Below are positions 62,675 through 64,000 of a stretch of 64,000 nucleotides of DNA, piece by piece. The notes beneath the pieces were generated by a model. The model made no database searches and had not been told where the DNA came from. It saw nothing but the letters and a program-made list of their open reading frames with translations. A program made the position numbers and the translations under genes. Source of the DNA: Sphingomonas sp. (GTDB lineage: Bacteria; Pseudomonadota; Alphaproteobacteria; Sphingomonadales; Sphingomonadaceae); contig JAFKLY010000004.1 of the NCBI GenBank assembly GCA_017304655.1, forward strand, positions 124,001-188,000, read 5' to 3'. Every line of letters begins with the position of its first letter. The stretch's first letter is position 1.

Positions 62675-62916
62675 TTGTCCTCGTACAGACCGTCGATGAA
62701 GGCCTTGTCGCTCTTGCCGGCCTTGGCTGGATTGCCGCGCGCGCGCAGGGACCGCGTGAACGCAAGGCCCCGTTCGACCAGGGACGGCACGGCCTCCTCG
62801 CGTTCCAGCTCGTGCTGCAGCGCGCTCCTGACCGCTTCGGTCTTGCTGACGCGGCGCAGCATTGCCAGCCGCTCGGCCAGACGATCAACTTCGGTATCTC
62901 GTACATAGAGAGGCAT
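62671..62916 (-). CDS. vapB: VapB-type antitoxin
   Basis: 81 residues from ATG 62916. The N-terminal half (MPLYVRDTEVDRLAERLAML-RRVSKTEAV) is the PSK/Rv0623-type DNA-binding strand-helix-helix; the C-terminal part (GNPAKAGKSDKAFIDGLYED) should wrap the toxin. Longer in-frame extension to 62970 crosses the AT-rich promoter and is rejected. Confidence 0.9.
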   Translation of the reverse strand: MPLYVRDTEVDRLAERLAMLRRVSKTEAVRSALQHELEREEAVPSLVERGLAFTRSLRARGNPAKAGKSDKAFIDGLYEDN

Positions 62917-62917
62917 C

Positions 62918-62950
62918 GATATATCCTCATTCAATATATGATATATATGG
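62918..62950. promoter_or_regulatory. AT-rich promoter/operator of vapBC
   Basis: An AT-rich island in GC-rich DNA directly upstream of vapB, with two ATAT-rich palindromic boxes (CGATATATCC and TGATATATAT) about 21 bp apart. This fits a VapB-bound autoregulatory operator overlapping the promoter. Confidence 0.5.
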
Positions 62951-62991
62951 ATGCATTGCTCGCTGCGCAAGGTCGATCCTAGAGGCTGTCG

Positions 62992-63396
62992 TCACGTCTG
63001 GCCAGTCAGCCATGTCGGTGCCAGCAAGTCCATGATCATATCAAGCGCCTGACGTGTGTCGGGGCTCAAGGTGACGTTCATGCGTCTGTGATCAGCTTCG
63101 TCCAGCGCGCGCTCGACAGCGCCCAGCTTCGACAGACGGGCAGACTGGCGGTGCGCTTTGGCAGGCGGCGCGCTAGGCGCCAAGCAGGATTGATAGACGA
63201 GGCGCCGCTCATATTCTGCCAGATAGAGATCGAGCAGGATGTCCCAATAGGGATTGGCGCCCAGCGTCGCTCCCAGGAACCGCTCGACGATCTGTCGCTC
63301 GGCAATCAGCAGCCGGCACATCTGCGCGCGCAGCATGGCGCGCGCCCGGTCATCGTCATCCTGTGTGGGAGGGGCCGACCTGCGCTCGCTGTTCAT
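62992..63396 (-). CDS. winged-helix (MarR-like) regulator
   Basis: 134 residues from ATG 63396, which overlaps the dioxygenase stop (ATGA). The middle and C-terminal parts read like a winged-helix domain: NPYWDILLDLYLAEYERRLV, SARLSKLGAVERALDEADHR, RMNVTLSPDTRQALDMIMD. The final region matches the wing and last helix of MarR-type proteins, whereas the N-terminus is unusual. It is co-transcribed with the upstream dioxygenase-like gene and may control it. Confidence 0.6.
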   Translation of the reverse strand: MNSERRSAPPTQDDDDRARAMLRAQMCRLLIAERQIVERFLGATLGANPYWDILLDLYLAEYERRLVYQSCLAPSAPPAKAHRQSARLSKLGAVERALDEADHRRMNVTLSPDTRQALDMIMDLLAPTWLTGQT

Positions 63397-64000
63397 CCCG
63401 CGCCTGCCGCCGCCTGGAAATCGGCCGCGCTGACCGTGCCGCTTCGCCATGCCGCGATGAGGTCTTCCTGATGGGGCAGCAACGCATCGACCGCGCCGAT
63501 CTCATCGCTCTCCTCACAGAGCAGAAGGGACGGGCAGCGGCCTTCATACACGCCCAGATTGGGCCGGTGGACGCGGTAGCCTGCCAGCCGCGCGAGGCTG
63601 GGCGGGAATGTCCGGGCAACCTCGGGCGGATAGGCCAGCCATGGCAGTTCATACGGCTTGAGCCAGCCCAGGCAGTAGCTCACGATGACACCGCGACGCG
63701 GCAGCCTCGTGCGATTGGCGCCGCCGGCATGGAGGGTGGATCCAAGGAACATCAAGGCCGATCCTGGCATCATCTGCGCGGTCACCGCCTCGGCCGGATC
63801 GATCAGCAGCTCGGCCTGCCGGCGGTTACTGCCCGGCCAGATCTGCGTCGCCCCGTTGTCCGCCGTGAACGCCGTCAGCGGCCACATCACATTGACGAGC
63901 AATTCGACGCCCCGCTCGGCCGGGATGAGCTGGCTGCAGGGCCACATATCTTGATCGCGGTGCGGCACCTGCGCGAGCGAGCCGGGCACCAGTTCGATGC
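63393..64000 (-). CDS. phytanoyl-CoA dioxygenase (PhyH)-like oxygenase, 5' end outside window
   Basis: The frame is open to the window edge. The visible C-terminal 202 residues contain the Fe(II) triad in PhyH style: HRDQDMW (His and Asp) and the distal His in FLGSTLHAGGANRT, plus the Arg expected to bind 2-oxoglutarate in RRGVIVSYCLGW. Enzymes of this family hydroxylate small molecules with 2-oxoglutarate and oxygen; the substrate cannot be predicted. The gene is followed by the winged-helix gene through an ATGA overlap. Confidence 0.88.
   Translation of the reverse strand, partial: IELVPGSLAQVPHRDQDMWPCSQLIPAERGVELLVNVMWPLTAFTADNGATQIWPGSNRRQAELLIDPAEAVTAQMMPGSALMFLGSTLHAGGANRTRLPRRGVIVSYCLGWLKPYELPWLAYPPEVARTFPPSLARLAGYRVHRPNLGVYEGRCPSLLLCEESDEIGAVDALLPHQEDLIAAWRSGTVSAADFQAAAGAG

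Noticed and set aside
1..64000. CRISPR arrays, tRNA and rRNA genes
   Set aside because: No regularly spaced repeats and no tRNA- or rRNA-like sequence were recognised by eye; a tRNA/Rfam scan would settle it.

Overview
The window comes from a high-GC alphaproteobacterium, most likely a sphingomonad (Sphingomonas/Sphingobium/Novosphingobium/Sphingopyxis group). The main pointers are several very large TonB-dependent receptors of the type abundant in that group, a PEPxxWA-CTERM surface protein, an F-type conjugation operon, and a lasso peptide locus with the astexin/sphingonodin layout. No rRNA, tRNA or CRISPR array was recognised. Most long ORFs antisense to the genes below are high-GC shadows.

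Layout. (1) 1-10970: a nutrient-uptake block, probably for phosphate or phosphorylated substrates: the 3' part of a PhoA-type alkaline phosphatase, a lipoprotein plus TonB receptor pair with a terminator-like hairpin between them, then a second TonB receptor followed after 5 bp by a PhoX phosphatase. (2) 11121-32826: a long leftward operon for an F-type type IV secretion system (pilin TraA, then L, E, K, B, V, C, two small membrane proteins, W, U, a two-piece TraN, TrbC, an S26 peptidase, TraF, a TrbB-like thioredoxin, H and G), headed by a DsbC-like isomerase. No relaxase or coupling protein lies in the window. (3) 33156-34814: an unknown gene, an XRE-type regulator and a GntR/FCD regulator. 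(4) 35078-44137: a complete lasso peptide locus. Precursor, fused B protein and cyclase run rightward; ECF sigma, FecR, TonB receptor and isopeptidase run leftward and converge on them. The 44-residue precursor has a predicted 21-residue core with an eight-residue Gly1-Asp8 ring. (5) 44642-46748: an IS91-type element with a tyrosine recombinase gene. (6) 47322-52515: a type II CBASS-like anti-phage locus. CD-NTase, Cap2 (E2-E1) and Cap3 (JAB) run leftward; a divergent three-gene operon encodes two different Cap15-like membrane effectors flanking a degenerate diadenylate-cyclase-like protein. A GIY-YIG protein follows. (7) 53672-54987: an IS66-type element with terminal inverted repeats and a perfect 8-bp target duplication. 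Its transposase genes are reduced to fused ends and it carries a TauE/SafE transporter gene as passenger. (8) 54989-60351: a second phosphatase/TonB receptor pair and a PEP-CTERM protein. (9) 60454-64000: small hypothetical genes, a fused MNT-HEPN protein, VapBC, a winged-helix regulator and a phytanoyl-CoA dioxygenase-like gene cut by the window edge.

How it fits together: two regions look like outer-membrane uptake plus extracytoplasmic phosphate release. The middle is accessory DNA: conjugation, a secreted peptide with its own uptake, sensing and cleavage circuit, anti-phage defence, transposons and toxin-antitoxin genes. The strongest items are the lasso peptide, the CBASS locus with paired Cap15-like effectors, and the passenger-carrying IS66 derivative.
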